Shown here in pieces: positions 7,102 to 16,283 of a stretch of 49,815 bases of DNA (positions are counted from its first letter, which is position 1; the number at the start of each line of letters is the position of its first letter). The translations under genes were made by a program, and so were the position numbers. Origin of the DNA: Paludibacteraceae bacterium (lineage in GTDB: Bacteria; Bacteroidota; Bacteroidia; Bacteroidales; Paludibacteraceae); assembly GCA_017430235.1 (NCBI GenBank), contig JAFRNH010000048.1:1-49815 (forward strand), read 5' to 3'. The notes below the pieces were generated by a model. That model did no database searches, was not told where the DNA came from, and saw only the letters and a program-made list of their open reading frames with translations.

Positions 7102-7833
7102 TTATTTGCCTTCAAATTTTTTCAATGCCTCTTCCAATGTCATTCCAGCATAATCCTGCGCACTGATCCATCGTCCACTCTTCTTATCATCTGCAAAAGC
7201 GCCCAACACCATACCTGGGATAACAGAGTCTGGATCATTGGGAGCCTTTGGTCCTCCTAAGTCAGTACGGCACCATCCTGGATCCACTAAATTTATCATC
7301 ACATCGGTTCCCTCAACTGTAGTACCCAAATCCTTTGTCACCTTATCCAAAGCAGCCTTACTAGCAGAATAACCTGCTTGTTGTGGTTCATTCTGAATAC
7401 CGCTCGTAGTGTTTATAATGCGTCCGAAGCCTCTTTCTATCATCGGTGGCATGAAGGCATAGCACAACATCATCGGAGCGATGGTGTTAATCATAAAACT
7501 TTCCGTATAATCCGAAACCGGAGTGGTAAAATATTCTGTACGATAAGCGATTTGAACTGCTGCATCATTAAATAGAATATCCACTTGCGTTCCCTTCTTT
7601 TTGATTGCATCAATCATAGCTTGAACTTGCTCTGGTTTCGACAACTCAGCCGCGATGCAATAGGCATCAACACCCATGGCTGTCACCTCTTCGTACACCT
7701 TCTCCGTATGTTTCAAATCTCTACTATGTAAGATAAGATTACAACCTTGAGAAGCCATAAACTTTGTGATTCTGTAACCTAAGCCTCTGTTAGCACCTGT
7801 AATCAGAGCCCATTTCCCTTTCAAATTTCTCAT
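7102..7833 (-). CDS. Short-chain dehydrogenase/reductase (SDR)
   Basis: A 243-residue classical SDR. The N-terminus holds the NAD(P)-binding motif TGANRGLGYRI; the middle has LFNDAAV (variant of NNAG), TTSG with the catalytic serine, and YSASKAALDK with the Y-x3-K pair; then DPGWCRTDLGG. Family members reduce or oxidise carbonyl/hydroxyl groups; the substrate is not evident. No partner genes adjoin it. A -7 element TACCTTTG (complement of 7869-7876) lies 36 bases upstream of the start. Confidence 0.9.
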   Translation of the reverse strand: MRNLKGKWALITGANRGLGYRITKFMASQGCNLILHSRDLKHTEKVYEEVTAMGVDAYCIAAELSKPEQVQAMIDAIKKKGTQVDILFNDAAVQIAYRTEYFTTPVSDYTESFMINTIAPMMLCYAFMPPMIERGFGRIINTTSGIQNEPQQAGYSASKAALDKVTKDLGTTVEGTDVMINLVDPGWCRTDLGGPKAPNDPDSVIPGMVLGAFADDKKSGRWISAQDYAGMTLEEALKKFEGK

Positions 7834-7868
7834 AACATTTATACGTGAATAAATTTATAATCTGTGTG

Positions 7869-7876
7869 CAAAGGTA
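7869..7876 (-). promoter_or_regulatory. -7 element of the SDR gene
   Basis: The minus strand reads TACCTTTG, an exact TAnnTTTG match 36 bases before the ATG. No clear -33 box. Confidence 0.4.
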
Positions 7877-7928
7877 GAAATTATTCTTCGCATATTAAAA
7901 CTTCAGCGATTTCACATTTCAAAAAAAA

Positions 7929-7954
7929 TAGAGACGCACGGCCGTGCGTCTCTA
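7929..7954 (-). terminator. Palindromic repeat copy 2, acting as terminator
   Basis: A perfect 26-base palindrome, arm TAGAGACGCACGG. On the minus strand it is followed directly by eight T residues (complement of 7921-7928), giving a textbook intrinsic terminator 27 bases after the sulfhydrylase stop codon. It belongs to the same repeat family as 7043-7070 and 40486-40515. Confidence 0.8.
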
Positions 7955-7980
7955 CTGCTTTTTTATTTTTCAGAACTCAA

Positions 7981-9264
7981 TTAGCATTTTTCCAATGCTT
8001 GTTTCAAATCTGCAATGATATCTTCTGCTTCTTCGATACCAACAGAGAAACGAATCAAGTCAGGACGAACACCTGCCTCCAACAACTGCTCATCAGACAA
8101 CTGACGATGAGTGTGAGATGCTGGGTGAAGCACGCATGTACGTGCATCTGCCACGTGTGTTACGATACAAGCCAACTGCAAGCTATCCATGAACTTAATG
8201 GATGTTTCACGTCCACCCTTCACGCCAAATGTAACAACACCACATGATTGTCCATTAGTGAATTGCTTTTGTGCTAGTTCATAATATTTGCTTGACTTCA
8301 ATCCTGGATAGTTAACCCATGCCACCTTTGGATGAGATTCCAAATACTCAGCCACCTTCTGTGCATTCTCACAGTGTTTAGGCATACGAACATGAAGTGT
8401 TTCCAATCCTAGGTTCAACAAGAATGCATTCTGAGGACCTTGAATAGAACCCAAATCACGCATCAACTGAGCTGTTGCTTTCGTGATGTATGCACCCTTA
8501 CCAAATGCCTTGCTATATGCCAAACCATGATATGACTCATCTGGTTGCGTCAAACCTGGGAACTTATCTTTATGCGCTTCCCAATCGAAATTACCACTAT
8601 CAACGATGCAACCACCAACATTGGTAGCATGTCCATCCATATACTTCGTCGTAGCATGTGTCACAATGTCACAACCAAACTCGAACGGACGACAATTAAT
8701 TGGCGTTGGGAATGTATTATCAATGATCAAAGGAACTCCGTGAGAATGTGCGATACGTGCAAATTTCTCTATATCCAACACGCTCAACACTGGGTTGGCG
8801 ATTGTCTCTCCAAACAAAGCCTTGGTGTTAGGACGAAAAGCCTTTGAAATCTCTTCTTCTGAAGCATCTGGATCAACAAACGTACATTCTATACCCATTT
8901 TCTTCATTGTCACAGCGAACAAATTGAATGTTCCTCCATATATACATGAAGATGACACAAAGTGATCGCCTGCCTGACATACGTTAAAAATAGCGTAGAA
9001 ACTGGCAGCTTGTCCTGATGAGGTCAACATAGCAGCTACACCACCCTCCAACGCACAAATCTTTGCAGCAACTGCATCGTTGGTTGGATTCTGAAGACGA
9101 GTGTAGAAATAACCAGAAGCCTTCAAATCAAAAAGGTCTCCCATCTCTGCACTTGTATCATATTTAAATGTTGTAGACTGATATATAGGAAGCACTCGTG
9201 GCTCTCCTTTCTTGGGTTTCCATCCTTCTTGAACACAAATAGTTCCTAAACCTTTTTTACTCAT
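7981..9264 (-). CDS. metY: O-acetylhomoserine sulfhydrylase (PLP-dependent)
   Basis: A 427-residue member of the Cys/Met metabolism PLP family. It opens GLGTICVQEGWKPKKGEPRVLPIYQSTTF, typical of O-acetylhomoserine (thiol)-lyases, with SSGQAASF, IIDNTFPTPINCRPFEFG and HATTKYMDGHATNVGG, in which K207 should carry the PLP. The C-terminus RFSVGIEEAEDIIADLKQAL is also typical. It makes homocysteine (or methionine) from O-acetylhomoserine and sulfide. It is a single-gene unit ended by the palindromic terminator at 7929-7954. No riboswitch is visible upstream. Distinguishing MetY from cystathionine synthases rests on the N-terminus and length. Confidence 0.92.
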   Translation of the reverse strand: MSKKGLGTICVQEGWKPKKGEPRVLPIYQSTTFKYDTSAEMGDLFDLKASGYFYTRLQNPTNDAVAAKICALEGGVAAMLTSSGQAASFYAIFNVCQAGDHFVSSSCIYGGTFNLFAVTMKKMGIECTFVDPDASEEEISKAFRPNTKALFGETIANPVLSVLDIEKFARIAHSHGVPLIIDNTFPTPINCRPFEFGCDIVTHATTKYMDGHATNVGGCIVDSGNFDWEAHKDKFPGLTQPDESYHGLAYSKAFGKGAYITKATAQLMRDLGSIQGPQNAFLLNLGLETLHVRMPKHCENAQKVAEYLESHPKVAWVNYPGLKSSKYYELAQKQFTNGQSCGVVTFGVKGGRETSIKFMDSLQLACIVTHVADARTCVLHPASHTHRQLSDEQLLEAGVRPDLIRFSVGIEEAEDIIADLKQALEKC

Positions 9265-9298
9265 TATTGTAAATATTATACCTGTTATAAAATTGTTA

Positions 9299-9306
9299 CA
9301 AAGTTA
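9299..9306 (-). promoter_or_regulatory. -7 element of metY
   Basis: The minus strand reads TAACTTTG, matching TAnnTTTG, 35 bases before the ATG. The remaining bases of the 9265-9485 gap are AT-rich; no structured leader was seen. Confidence 0.4.
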
Positions 9307-9485
9307 GACAAGAATAACAAAAGCAATCAGTCTTTCTTTTACTTTAAAATAAAAAACCACATTTTTAAACAAAAGCAGAATATTCATCTATTACAAGCAT
9401 AAAACTAAGGTCAATTTTAGATTTATTATCTACACAAGCGAAATTTATGTCGGTTTTTATATATTGATTTCATGAGATGTTTCCG

Positions 9486-9938
9486 CTACTGATTCGGCAC
9501 AATACGTTTACTCATTCGCACACATTCAAACAAATCCTTATTCTTCACCGTCGAATCAACTATCTCATAGCCATTTTTTTCATAAAACGGAATAGCCACA
9601 GTTCTACTATCTATCTCAATCCTTTCATATCCAAGTTCAGTGACCATTTGCTCTGCTTCTGTTATCGTTCGACTACCTAAATTCTGACCTCTATATTCAG
9701 GGAGCACCACCACACGACCTAACGAGACCGACGTTGGACTTACCTCATAAAATCGGCAAGTTGCAACTGGATAGCCATCATCAAGCAGAACCACATACCA
9801 CGTATCTTCACAATCATGTTCATCAAACTCCATCTCTAAAGGTATATGGTGTTGCCTGTTCATACCCTGTATTCTAACTGAATAGGCACCGGCTCTCACC
9901 CACTCTTCTCTTCCTCGAATAACCTTTATTTCGCTCAT
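9486..9938 (-). CDS. GNAT-family N-acetyltransferase
   Basis: A 150-residue GNAT protein. The acetyl-CoA loop appears as VSLGRVVVLPEYRGQNLGSRTITEAEQMV (R/Q-x2-G-x-G/S), followed by IDSRTVAIPFYEKNGYEIVD, the usual late beta-strand and FYxKxGF-like motif. The substrate is unknown. It lies 31 bases after the serine-hydrolase stop and is probably the last gene of the rnz operon. Confidence 0.88.
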   Translation of the reverse strand: MSEIKVIRGREEWVRAGAYSVRIQGMNRQHHIPLEMEFDEHDCEDTWYVVLLDDGYPVATCRFYEVSPTSVSLGRVVVLPEYRGQNLGSRTITEAEQMVTELGYERIEIDSRTVAIPFYEKNGYEIVDSTVKNKDLFECVRMSKRIVPNQ

Positions 9939-9969
9939 ATACCAATGAATTTACAGAACACACTTCATA

Positions 9970-11199
9970 TCATTCAAACTCAATCAATTTCGAAACGATA
10001 TTAGACAACTCCACACGGGCATTCTTAACAGAACCTCCATTGTACGGATGTACACGGTTCGTCAAAAGAATAATCGCCACACGGGCATCTAAATCCATCA
10101 CAATGGAGGTACCCGTAAACCCAGTGTGGCATATACAACAATGATTGGGTAGTTGTTCTCCCAATATTGATGAATGGGTACTGGAGATGTCCCATCCCAA
10201 GCCTCGTCCCACAACAGAATCGTTACTGGCAGGAACATTGACCATTTTGTCAATTGTCTCCGGTTGAAGGATTCGACGACCATTTATCTCTCCTCCATTC
10301 ATTATCGCCATACAAAACAACGAGAGATCTTGTGCGGTAGAAAAGATACCCGCATTACCAGAATTACCGCCATTCAACATACGAGCCAATGGATCATGCA
10401 CACGTCCACACAACAGTACACCATCCTTCTGCATCTCGGTGGGAGCGATTTCCAAATCAGAAGGAACATCAACATCAGAAGGGAAATAACAACTGTTCTT
10501 CATGTCCAATACATCAAACACATTTTTTTGCACATAATCGCACAACCTCTCACCAGAAACAATCTGCACAATGTTTTGCAAAGTAATAAAATTCAAGCAA
10601 CTATACATGAATTTAGTGCCTGGTTTTAAATTACGTTTTGATTGTACTGCAATCAAGTGCATCAAGGAATCGGGATTCCCATTGAATCGTTTTTCATATT
10701 TTTTCAGATGAGAGATGTATGAATCCAATCCACTGGAGTGTGTCAGGAGATCTTGAATGGTAATATCAATAGTATCTTCAGACGATATATAGGGTTTAAA
10801 ATCCGGAATATACTTTTTTACCTTATCATCCAATGAGATCTTTCCTTGTTCAACCAATTGGAGCACTGAGGTTGTTGTTCCCACACACTTACTTAACGAA
10901 GCTATATCAAAAATGGTGTTTATCGTCATGGGCAGAGTATCAGGAACCAACGAACGATTTCCATAGGCCTTGACAAATAGGATTGAATCCTTTCGAACAA
11001 TTGCCACTACAGCGCCAGGGAAAGCCCCATTATGAATAGAGTTGTTCATCAACGTGTCTATACGATACGAAACAGAGTCAATAGATGCGTTAAAAATGGC
11101 TTTCTCATTCTGTTGATTCTCTGCAGAGCAAGAAAAGGCGAACAAGAAGAGGAAGGAGGCTATCCATCCCAACAATATTTTATAACGATAATAATTCAT
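9970..11199 (-). CDS. Serine hydrolase of the class C beta-lactamase family, probable lipoprotein
   Basis: A 409-residue protein. The ATG at 11199 is chosen because it gives a good lipoprotein signal (LLGWIASFLFLFAFSCSAEN); a GTG at 11208 is also possible. Catalytic motifs: S-L-S-K (S101 and K104), YSCLN as the Y-x-N-like site and CHTGFTGTS as the H/K-T-G site. NGGNSGNAGIFSTAQDLSLF is typical of penicillin-binding-protein-like esterases and D-aminopeptidases. It likely acts on a peptidoglycan-related or ester substrate in the periplasm or at the surface; resistance is not implied. It starts 11 bases after the DUF5686 gene. Confidence 0.87.
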   Translation of the reverse strand: MNYYRYKILLGWIASFLFLFAFSCSAENQQNEKAIFNASIDSVSYRIDTLMNNSIHNGAFPGAVVAIVRKDSILFVKAYGNRSLVPDTLPMTINTIFDIASLSKCVGTTTSVLQLVEQGKISLDDKVKKYIPDFKPYISSEDTIDITIQDLLTHSSGLDSYISHLKKYEKRFNGNPDSLMHLIAVQSKRNLKPGTKFMYSCLNFITLQNIVQIVSGERLCDYVQKNVFDVLDMKNSCYFPSDVDVPSDLEIAPTEMQKDGVLLCGRVHDPLARMLNGGNSGNAGIFSTAQDLSLFCMAIMNGGEINGRRILQPETIDKMVNVPASNDSVVGRGLGWDISSTHSSILGEQLPNHCCICHTGFTGTSIVMDLDARVAIILLTNRVHPYNGGSVKNARVELSNIVSKLIEFE

Positions 11200-11209
11200 C
11201 GAACTCACC

Positions 11210-13756
11210 TTAAAAGTCTAAATGAAGTGCGAAACGAAGTCCATGATGAGGGACGTCAGCATGATTCTTATACGACAGTCGCCAGACATAACTCAATCGG
11301 AAGAGTTTAAGTATGTTATCCAACCCGACACCAACCTCCATATAAGGTTTCCCCTCGAAAGCATACGAAGTGGATGGCAAGACGAACAAGCCTTCCGGAT
11401 TGGCTGTCACATTAGGATTAGCTTGATTATACAACTCACCCCATACACCCTTAAAGGTCAGGAATTCACGCAGTTGTAGTTTCTTAAGAAGTGGCACTCT
11501 GTTTAGTATCAAGCCATTCATAAAATAAGCCACATCCCATGTCAATGATTGGTTGCAAACGAACTCCACAGGATCGAGCAAAGAAAAGGCATGTTGCTTC
11601 ATCGTATAAGAGCAACTAGCATCTGGCACATCCAACAAAGTGTAAGGAACATTATTCCACACCTTGGATGCTTTAAGGAAGATATCTACATAACCGAAAT
11701 ACGAGAGCCAGAAACGTTGTTCATAACTTGCCTCCGTACGATTATAAGTATAATCAGAACCTAAAATGCCCTTCATACCCATTGTATGAGTCAGGAGCCA
11801 AACAGGATGTTCCTTATTCAAAGAATAGCGAAATCGTCTTCCCTGGAAGAACTCTTCATCCTTTGAGTATCTCAGAGAGATCTTCAAGGTAGAAACCGTA
11901 TAATCATCAATAGGAGAATAGCTGCCATCTGCATTATAGCGATTGAACTGTGTCAGCCACGTTGAGTAGGATGTTTTATACAAAAGTTCCGTTTTGTAGG
12001 AAAAACCAGAATAGAATTCATTTTGGTAAATCACACCAGCTTCTGTCTGATAAATAGCGTTGCGATCGTCTGTTCTGCTAAACAACGAAGCTAATATATT
12101 CTCATCTCCCACATAACTCTCTCCCACTTTACCTACGTCATACTTTCCATAGACACGCAATGAATGAATTGGATACTCCAATCGATATTTTTTATGATCA
12201 TTGAAAGAACATTCCAATGCACACATTCCTTTGGGGCGATGGTCTCTAATTCCATAAGCCATATACGTTTCAAGGAAGAGATGTTTATCAAATGCTGTGG
12301 TTGTTTCGCCACCCACACGCAATCGACAACCTTCCAATCGATTACTAGAAACGGTAGAGAATATCGGACCATAATCGAACTGACTTTTCTCCTTTTTGGT
12401 AGGCAAGAAATTATTCACGCACAATTCTAAGACCTTTTTTGAGAAACGAAACAATTTCACATCACCGAGGCGATTCATCAACGAATCCATCTGTTGTTCC
12501 CCAGCAGACAACTCAACATGACGAAGAGTATCCCATGCAGCCTCCGTCTGATAGTCTGCATTTTTTGCCTCGACAACAGGCGGATTATCGTCAAAGAAAG
12601 AGGAATCTTCAGGAGCTTTAAAATCATAGTTTTGATAGGTGTTTAATCGTTCCCCATAAATTCGAGGAAGTGTAGGAACAAAAAACTCCACACAAATAAG
12701 ATCCTTCTTTATAAGACGAGAGCCATCCGTTGCCTTTTCAAAATCTTGTTCAAAATACATGCTTTCGACAAAATTCATATTGATATCTTTCGGCAAATTG
12801 AAATGAGCATGATGAATAAAACGAGAAGAGTCCAAGGAGACATACAGATTTCCCGTAAAGCCATACGCCTCTGTCGTTCTTGGTGTGAAAGCAAGATTAA
12901 CACAAGAATCGCCATTTATGACCAATGTATCCAACAAATAATACTTATAGAAGCTAGGAGCTATATTGGCCAACGGGCTAACAAAATGGTCGGTAAGCAA
13001 CAAGATGTCATTAGAGAAGAGATCAACTTCTTGAAACATTTCATCCAACATTTTTTTTACGCCTTCCTGTGGGAAAATCTCATCAATACCAACACTTTTC
13101 TGTGCACGAATTAACGTAACTTCCTTCTCACGTTCTTTCTGGTAATAGTGAGTAGAGAGACATTCTCGAATACCCGCCATCAAAATACTTTTTCCATATC
13201 GTGATGTATCCGTATGGTCGTATAAGAAGCCAAACTTTTTAGGCAACAAGACATGTTTATGCTCTTCAAATTCATTCCATGAATAAGTAACCTTTTGGTA
13301 ATGATCATAAGAACAATAATCGTGTGATTTCGGGTTAGCCAAATCTTTTCTGTCAATCATCTCCTTTATAAGGTCGACGGCAGGATTATTCTTGTTTTTA
13401 TATCTCTGTTTCTTAGGGTTAACCACCACTTCATTTAACGAATAGACATCCGGAGCTAAATTCACCTTTATATTTCGTTTAACGCCATCCGCTTTTACAT
13501 TCACTTTGTAATCTTTATATCCCATCATAGAAAAGACAAGGACACCAGGTTCTTTTGTAAGGATGGAATACTTACCATATAGGTCTGTTGTCGTACCCCT
13601 CGTGGTGTTTTTAAAATAAACAGCCACATAAGGCAATGTTTCCCTCGTCACAGAATCACGAACGACGCCAGATATCTCCGTTTCTGCAGCAAAAGCAGTA
13701 GACAGGCAACAAAGAGTTAGGAAAATATAAATTTTAATTGTTCTCATAAACATCAC
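11210..13756 (-). CDS. DUF5686 outer-membrane protein with carboxypeptidase-regulatory-like domain
   Basis: An 848-residue protein with a signal peptide (ends STAFAAE). Residues about 25-110 are a CarboxypepD_reg-like beta sandwich (ISGVVRDSVTRETLPYVAVYFKNTTRGTTTDLYGKY), followed by NEVVVNPKKQRYKNKNNPAVDLIKEMI, typical of the DUF5686 family. The C-terminal half has alternating aromatic/polar strands and ends in phenylalanine (RFALHLDF), as in outer-membrane beta-barrels. The family resembles TonB-dependent receptors without a plug; its substrate is unknown. It overlaps rnz by 4 bases and is followed closely by the serine hydrolase. Confidence 0.85.
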   Translation of the reverse strand: MMFMRTIKIYIFLTLCCLSTAFAAETEISGVVRDSVTRETLPYVAVYFKNTTRGTTTDLYGKYSILTKEPGVLVFSMMGYKDYKVNVKADGVKRNIKVNLAPDVYSLNEVVVNPKKQRYKNKNNPAVDLIKEMIDRKDLANPKSHDYCSYDHYQKVTYSWNEFEEHKHVLLPKKFGFLYDHTDTSRYGKSILMAGIRECLSTHYYQKEREKEVTLIRAQKSVGIDEIFPQEGVKKMLDEMFQEVDLFSNDILLLTDHFVSPLANIAPSFYKYYLLDTLVINGDSCVNLAFTPRTTEAYGFTGNLYVSLDSSRFIHHAHFNLPKDINMNFVESMYFEQDFEKATDGSRLIKKDLICVEFFVPTLPRIYGERLNTYQNYDFKAPEDSSFFDDNPPVVEAKNADYQTEAAWDTLRHVELSAGEQQMDSLMNRLGDVKLFRFSKKVLELCVNNFLPTKKEKSQFDYGPIFSTVSSNRLEGCRLRVGGETTTAFDKHLFLETYMAYGIRDHRPKGMCALECSFNDHKKYRLEYPIHSLRVYGKYDVGKVGESYVGDENILASLFSRTDDRNAIYQTEAGVIYQNEFYSGFSYKTELLYKTSYSTWLTQFNRYNADGSYSPIDDYTVSTLKISLRYSKDEEFFQGRRFRYSLNKEHPVWLLTHTMGMKGILGSDYTYNRTEASYEQRFWLSYFGYVDIFLKASKVWNNVPYTLLDVPDASCSYTMKQHAFSLLDPVEFVCNQSLTWDVAYFMNGLILNRVPLLKKLQLREFLTFKGVWGELYNQANPNVTANPEGLFVLPSTSYAFEGKPYMEVGVGLDNILKLFRLSYVWRLSYKNHADVPHHGLRFALHLDF

Positions 13757-14667
13757 AAATTAAAAATCGCCCCATCGTTTACGAGGCATGTGTTAGGGAA
13801 AACGGTCTGAGCCTCTTTCAACAAAGGATTAAGATCCGTGTAACGAGCAGAGAAGTGTCCGATCAGCAATTTATCGACTTTTGCCTTTGCAGCAATGGTG
13901 GCTGCTTGTAATGCCGTCGTATGCATCGTAGCCTTTGCCTTGGACAAATGTTCATGAAGGAAAGTTGCTTCATGATACAAGAGATTCACGCCTTCAATAT
14001 ATGGAATAATCTTTTCATCATATACCGTATCAGAGCAATATGCATAAGAAAAGGATGGCGATGGATGTGTGGTCAGTTGTGCATTAGGGACGACAACACC
14101 CTCTGATGTGATAAAATCGGCACCATTTTTTATAGCAGCAATCTCTTTAATAGGAACGTTGTAGAACTTCAACTTTTCAGGTATCGCATGTCGTTCCTTT
14201 ACCTTCTCTTTAAAAAGGAATCCCGATGATGGCAATGAGTGTTTCAAAGGGAAAGAAGAGACAATGATGCCTCGATCTTCAAAAAGAATTTCAGAAGATG
14301 ATTGAGTATAAGGTTCAAAAAACACTTTAAAAGGGAGGTCGCGGCAGAAAAATTTAAGAAGTGGTTGCAGCAATGGTTCTAATGCCGCATGTGTATGAAT
14401 ATATAAATCTGACGTTCTTGATTTCATTCCCAATGTAGAGATAAGTCCCACGAGACCGAAGCAATGATCCCCATGCAGGTGAGAGATAAAGATATGATTC
14501 ATTCGAGAGAGAGAAACCGAGCAACGAACCATTTGAACCTGTGTGGCTTCACCGCAATCAATCATAAAGGATTTGTTATGTAGAGACAACACTTGAGACA
14601 CTTGGTTTCGTGTTTTCGTGGGCATTGCCGACCCAGATCCTAATATCTGTAATTTAATGTCTGACAT
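13753..14667 (-). CDS. rnz: Ribonuclease Z, tRNA 3'-processing endonuclease
   Basis: A 304-residue metallo-beta-lactamase-fold protein. Residues 8-16 (ILGSGSAMP) and 36-45 (IDCGEATQVQ) are typical, and HLHGDH at 63-68 is the zinc motif. Further histidines occur at FPLKHSLPSSGF and LYHEATFL, and LLIGHFSARY near the C-terminus is the usual end motif. It cuts tRNA precursors after the discriminator base. It heads the rnz, DUF5686, serine hydrolase, GNAT operon. A promoter with both elements lies at 14742-14771. Confidence 0.94.
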   Translation of the reverse strand: MSDIKLQILGSGSAMPTKTRNQVSQVLSLHNKSFMIDCGEATQVQMVRCSVSLSRMNHIFISHLHGDHCFGLVGLISTLGMKSRTSDLYIHTHAALEPLLQPLLKFFCRDLPFKVFFEPYTQSSSEILFEDRGIIVSSFPLKHSLPSSGFLFKEKVKERHAIPEKLKFYNVPIKEIAAIKNGADFITSEGVVVPNAQLTTHPSPSFSYAYCSDTVYDEKIIPYIEGVNLLYHEATFLHEHLSKAKATMHTTALQAATIAAKAKVDKLLIGHFSARYTDLNPLLKEAQTVFPNTCLVNDGAIFNL

Positions 14668-14709
14668 GAAACAAATACCTTATATGAGGGTTCTATAAAT
14701 TATATTCGT

Positions 14710-14742
14710 GCACTAGAATTCACCTTATATCAATTCGAGTGC
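14710..14742. repeat. Imperfect inverted repeat at the rnz transcription start
   Basis: GCACTAGAATT (14710-14720) and AATTCGAGTGC (14732-14742) pair at 10 of 11 positions around an 11-base spacer. It touches the -7 element of the rnz promoter and covers the likely start of transcription, a place where an operator would act. Confidence 0.4.
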
Positions 14743-14771
14743 AAATATACTACATTTTCATGTTTGACAAA
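14742..14771 (-). promoter_or_regulatory. Bacteroides-type promoter of rnz operon
   Basis: On the minus strand TTTG (complement of 14768-14771), an 18-base spacer, then TATATTTG (complement of 14742-14749). The spacer is one base short of the usual 19-21. Confidence 0.55.
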
Positions 14772-14914
14772 TAAAAAAATGCAAGTAGGTTTTTATAATG
14801 TTTTCTCAATGAGCTTTCGTTGTTTATTTTTTTCTAACAGAAAACAAATAGGGAAAAAAGAGAATAGAATAAAAAGGATTTTTTCATAGAATATCAGGAG
14901 CAAGACAAACAAAA

Positions 14915-14942
14915 AAAGGTGGAGAAAATCTCCACCTTTTTT
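14915..14942 (-). terminator. Intrinsic terminator after the OmpA-family gene
   Basis: GGTGGAGA (14918-14925), loop AAA, TCTCCACC (14929-14936), with an A-run before and a T-run after, so it can work on both strands. It lies 22 bases past the OmpA-family stop. Confidence 0.85.
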
Positions 14943-14964
14943 ATAATGAATCTACTAAATAAGA

Positions 14965-16188
14965 TTATTTAGAGAACAATTGAACTTCAACACGACGGTT
15001 TTTAGCCTTACCAGCTGCAGTGTTGTTAGAAGCGATAGGTTTAGAAGAGCCGAAACCTTCAGCCTCGATGTTAGCAGCATCAGCACCCTTAGATACTAAG
15101 TAGTTCTTAACTGCGTTAGCACGATCCTTAGACAATTGAAGGTTCTTAGCAGCCTTACCAGTGTTATCTGTATGACCAGCCAATTTAACTGACCACTCTG
15201 GGTGTTTCTTCAACAATTCAGCCAAACCATCCAAATAAGTGAATGATGTAGACTTGATAGTAGCCTTAGCAGACTCGAATTCCAAGTTAGACAAAGCAGT
15301 CTTGATGATTTGAGCCTCTTCTGCAGTTGGAGTGTAAGCAACTTTTGGCTTAGTTTGATAGATGTGACGATCCAAAGAATCTTGAGTGAACTTGATCTTA
15401 GCCTCTAAGTTCTTGATTTGGTTGTTTTGATCGTCGATCTCTTTTTGCATTGCAGCAGCCTTCTCATCCAATTCCTTCTTTTGAGCCTCGAACAATGGAG
15501 TCAAATCTGGAACTTCTTGTTGTGGAATATAGTCAGCCCAAGCGATGTTGCGGATGTTGCTTTCGCCACCGAACAAGATACGAAGACCAAGGTTAGCTCC
15601 GAAGATTGAACGACCATATGTAAATTGAGTAGACTTGTTGTTAGTGTTCATTCTGTATTGAGCATCCAAGAAGATAGCTATATATTTAGCTACGTTGTAC
15701 TCCAAATCAGAAGATCCGATAAACAACATTTTGCAACCAGTGTCCTTATTTCCTTCACCGAACTTAGAACCATAAATAGTAGTTCCAAGACCACCATTTA
15801 CGTACCAGTTCAATTTCTGCCATCCTGCAGAACGATAAGGAGCGATAATATTTGACAAGTTAATAGATCCGAAGATGTCGATATCATGGTTGTAACCATC
15901 CATCTCAGGATTTCCTCTAAATGCATCTACATCATTATTCAAGTACATGTACTCGATACCCATTCCCCAACGAGGATTGAATGTTCTTTCTATCACACCA
16001 CCAATTTCAAAATCAACTTTTTGATCAGCAGCACGTAAGTAATTGATACCACCCTTTACTGCGATTGACCAGTGATTGATTGACTCAGAAGCGTTAGCTA
16101 CAGCTGCCTCTTCTGTTGCTTGATCTTGAGCATTAACGCCAGCTACAAGACCCATAGCCATAAATAAAGCTAAAAAACTTTTCTTCAT
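14965..16188 (-). CDS. OmpA-family outer-membrane protein
   Basis: A 407-residue protein with a signal peptide (ends VNAQ). Residues about 35-215 form an eight-strand-type beta-barrel; about 225-275 is a coiled coil (LFEAQKKELDEKAAAMQKEI); about 300-407 is the OmpA peptidoglycan-binding domain with LAGHTDNTGKAAKNLQLSKDRA and a final NRRVEVQLFSK. Such proteins tie the outer membrane to peptidoglycan and are among the most abundant in Bacteroidota. Codon use is strongly biased, as in rpsA, in line with high expression. Terminator at 14915-14942. Confidence 0.92.
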   Translation of the reverse strand: MKKSFLALFMAMGLVAGVNAQDQATEEAAVANASESINHWSIAVKGGINYLRAADQKVDFEIGGVIERTFNPRWGMGIEYMYLNNDVDAFRGNPEMDGYNHDIDIFGSINLSNIIAPYRSAGWQKLNWYVNGGLGTTIYGSKFGEGNKDTGCKMLFIGSSDLEYNVAKYIAIFLDAQYRMNTNNKSTQFTYGRSIFGANLGLRILFGGESNIRNIAWADYIPQQEVPDLTPLFEAQKKELDEKAAAMQKEIDDQNNQIKNLEAKIKFTQDSLDRHIYQTKPKVAYTPTAEEAQIIKTALSNLEFESAKATIKSTSFTYLDGLAELLKKHPEWSVKLAGHTDNTGKAAKNLQLSKDRANAVKNYLVSKGADAANIEAEGFGSSKPIASNNTAAGKAKNRRVEVQLFSK

Positions 16189-16231
16189 ATAAATTAAATA
16201 ATTAAGTTAAAAATTCTATTGTTTGTATTAA

Positions 16232-16267
16232 GTTCTTCTAAAGAACCCTCACCCCACTTTCGTGAGG
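16232..16267. repeat. Two adjacent small hairpins between rpsA and the OmpA gene
   Basis: GTTCTT/AAGAAC (16232-16237, 16241-16246) and CCTCAC/GTGAGG (16247-16252, 16262-16267) lie side by side. No T-run follows on the minus strand, so they may be an RNA-stability or weak termination element rather than a classical terminator. Confidence 0.4.
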
Positions 16268-16283
16268 CAAGGTATTATGAAAT

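Noticed and set aside
9265-9485. SAM riboswitch upstream of metY
   Set aside because: The region is AT-rich with a short leader after the -7 element; no paired helices of a known SAM aptamer could be drawn.
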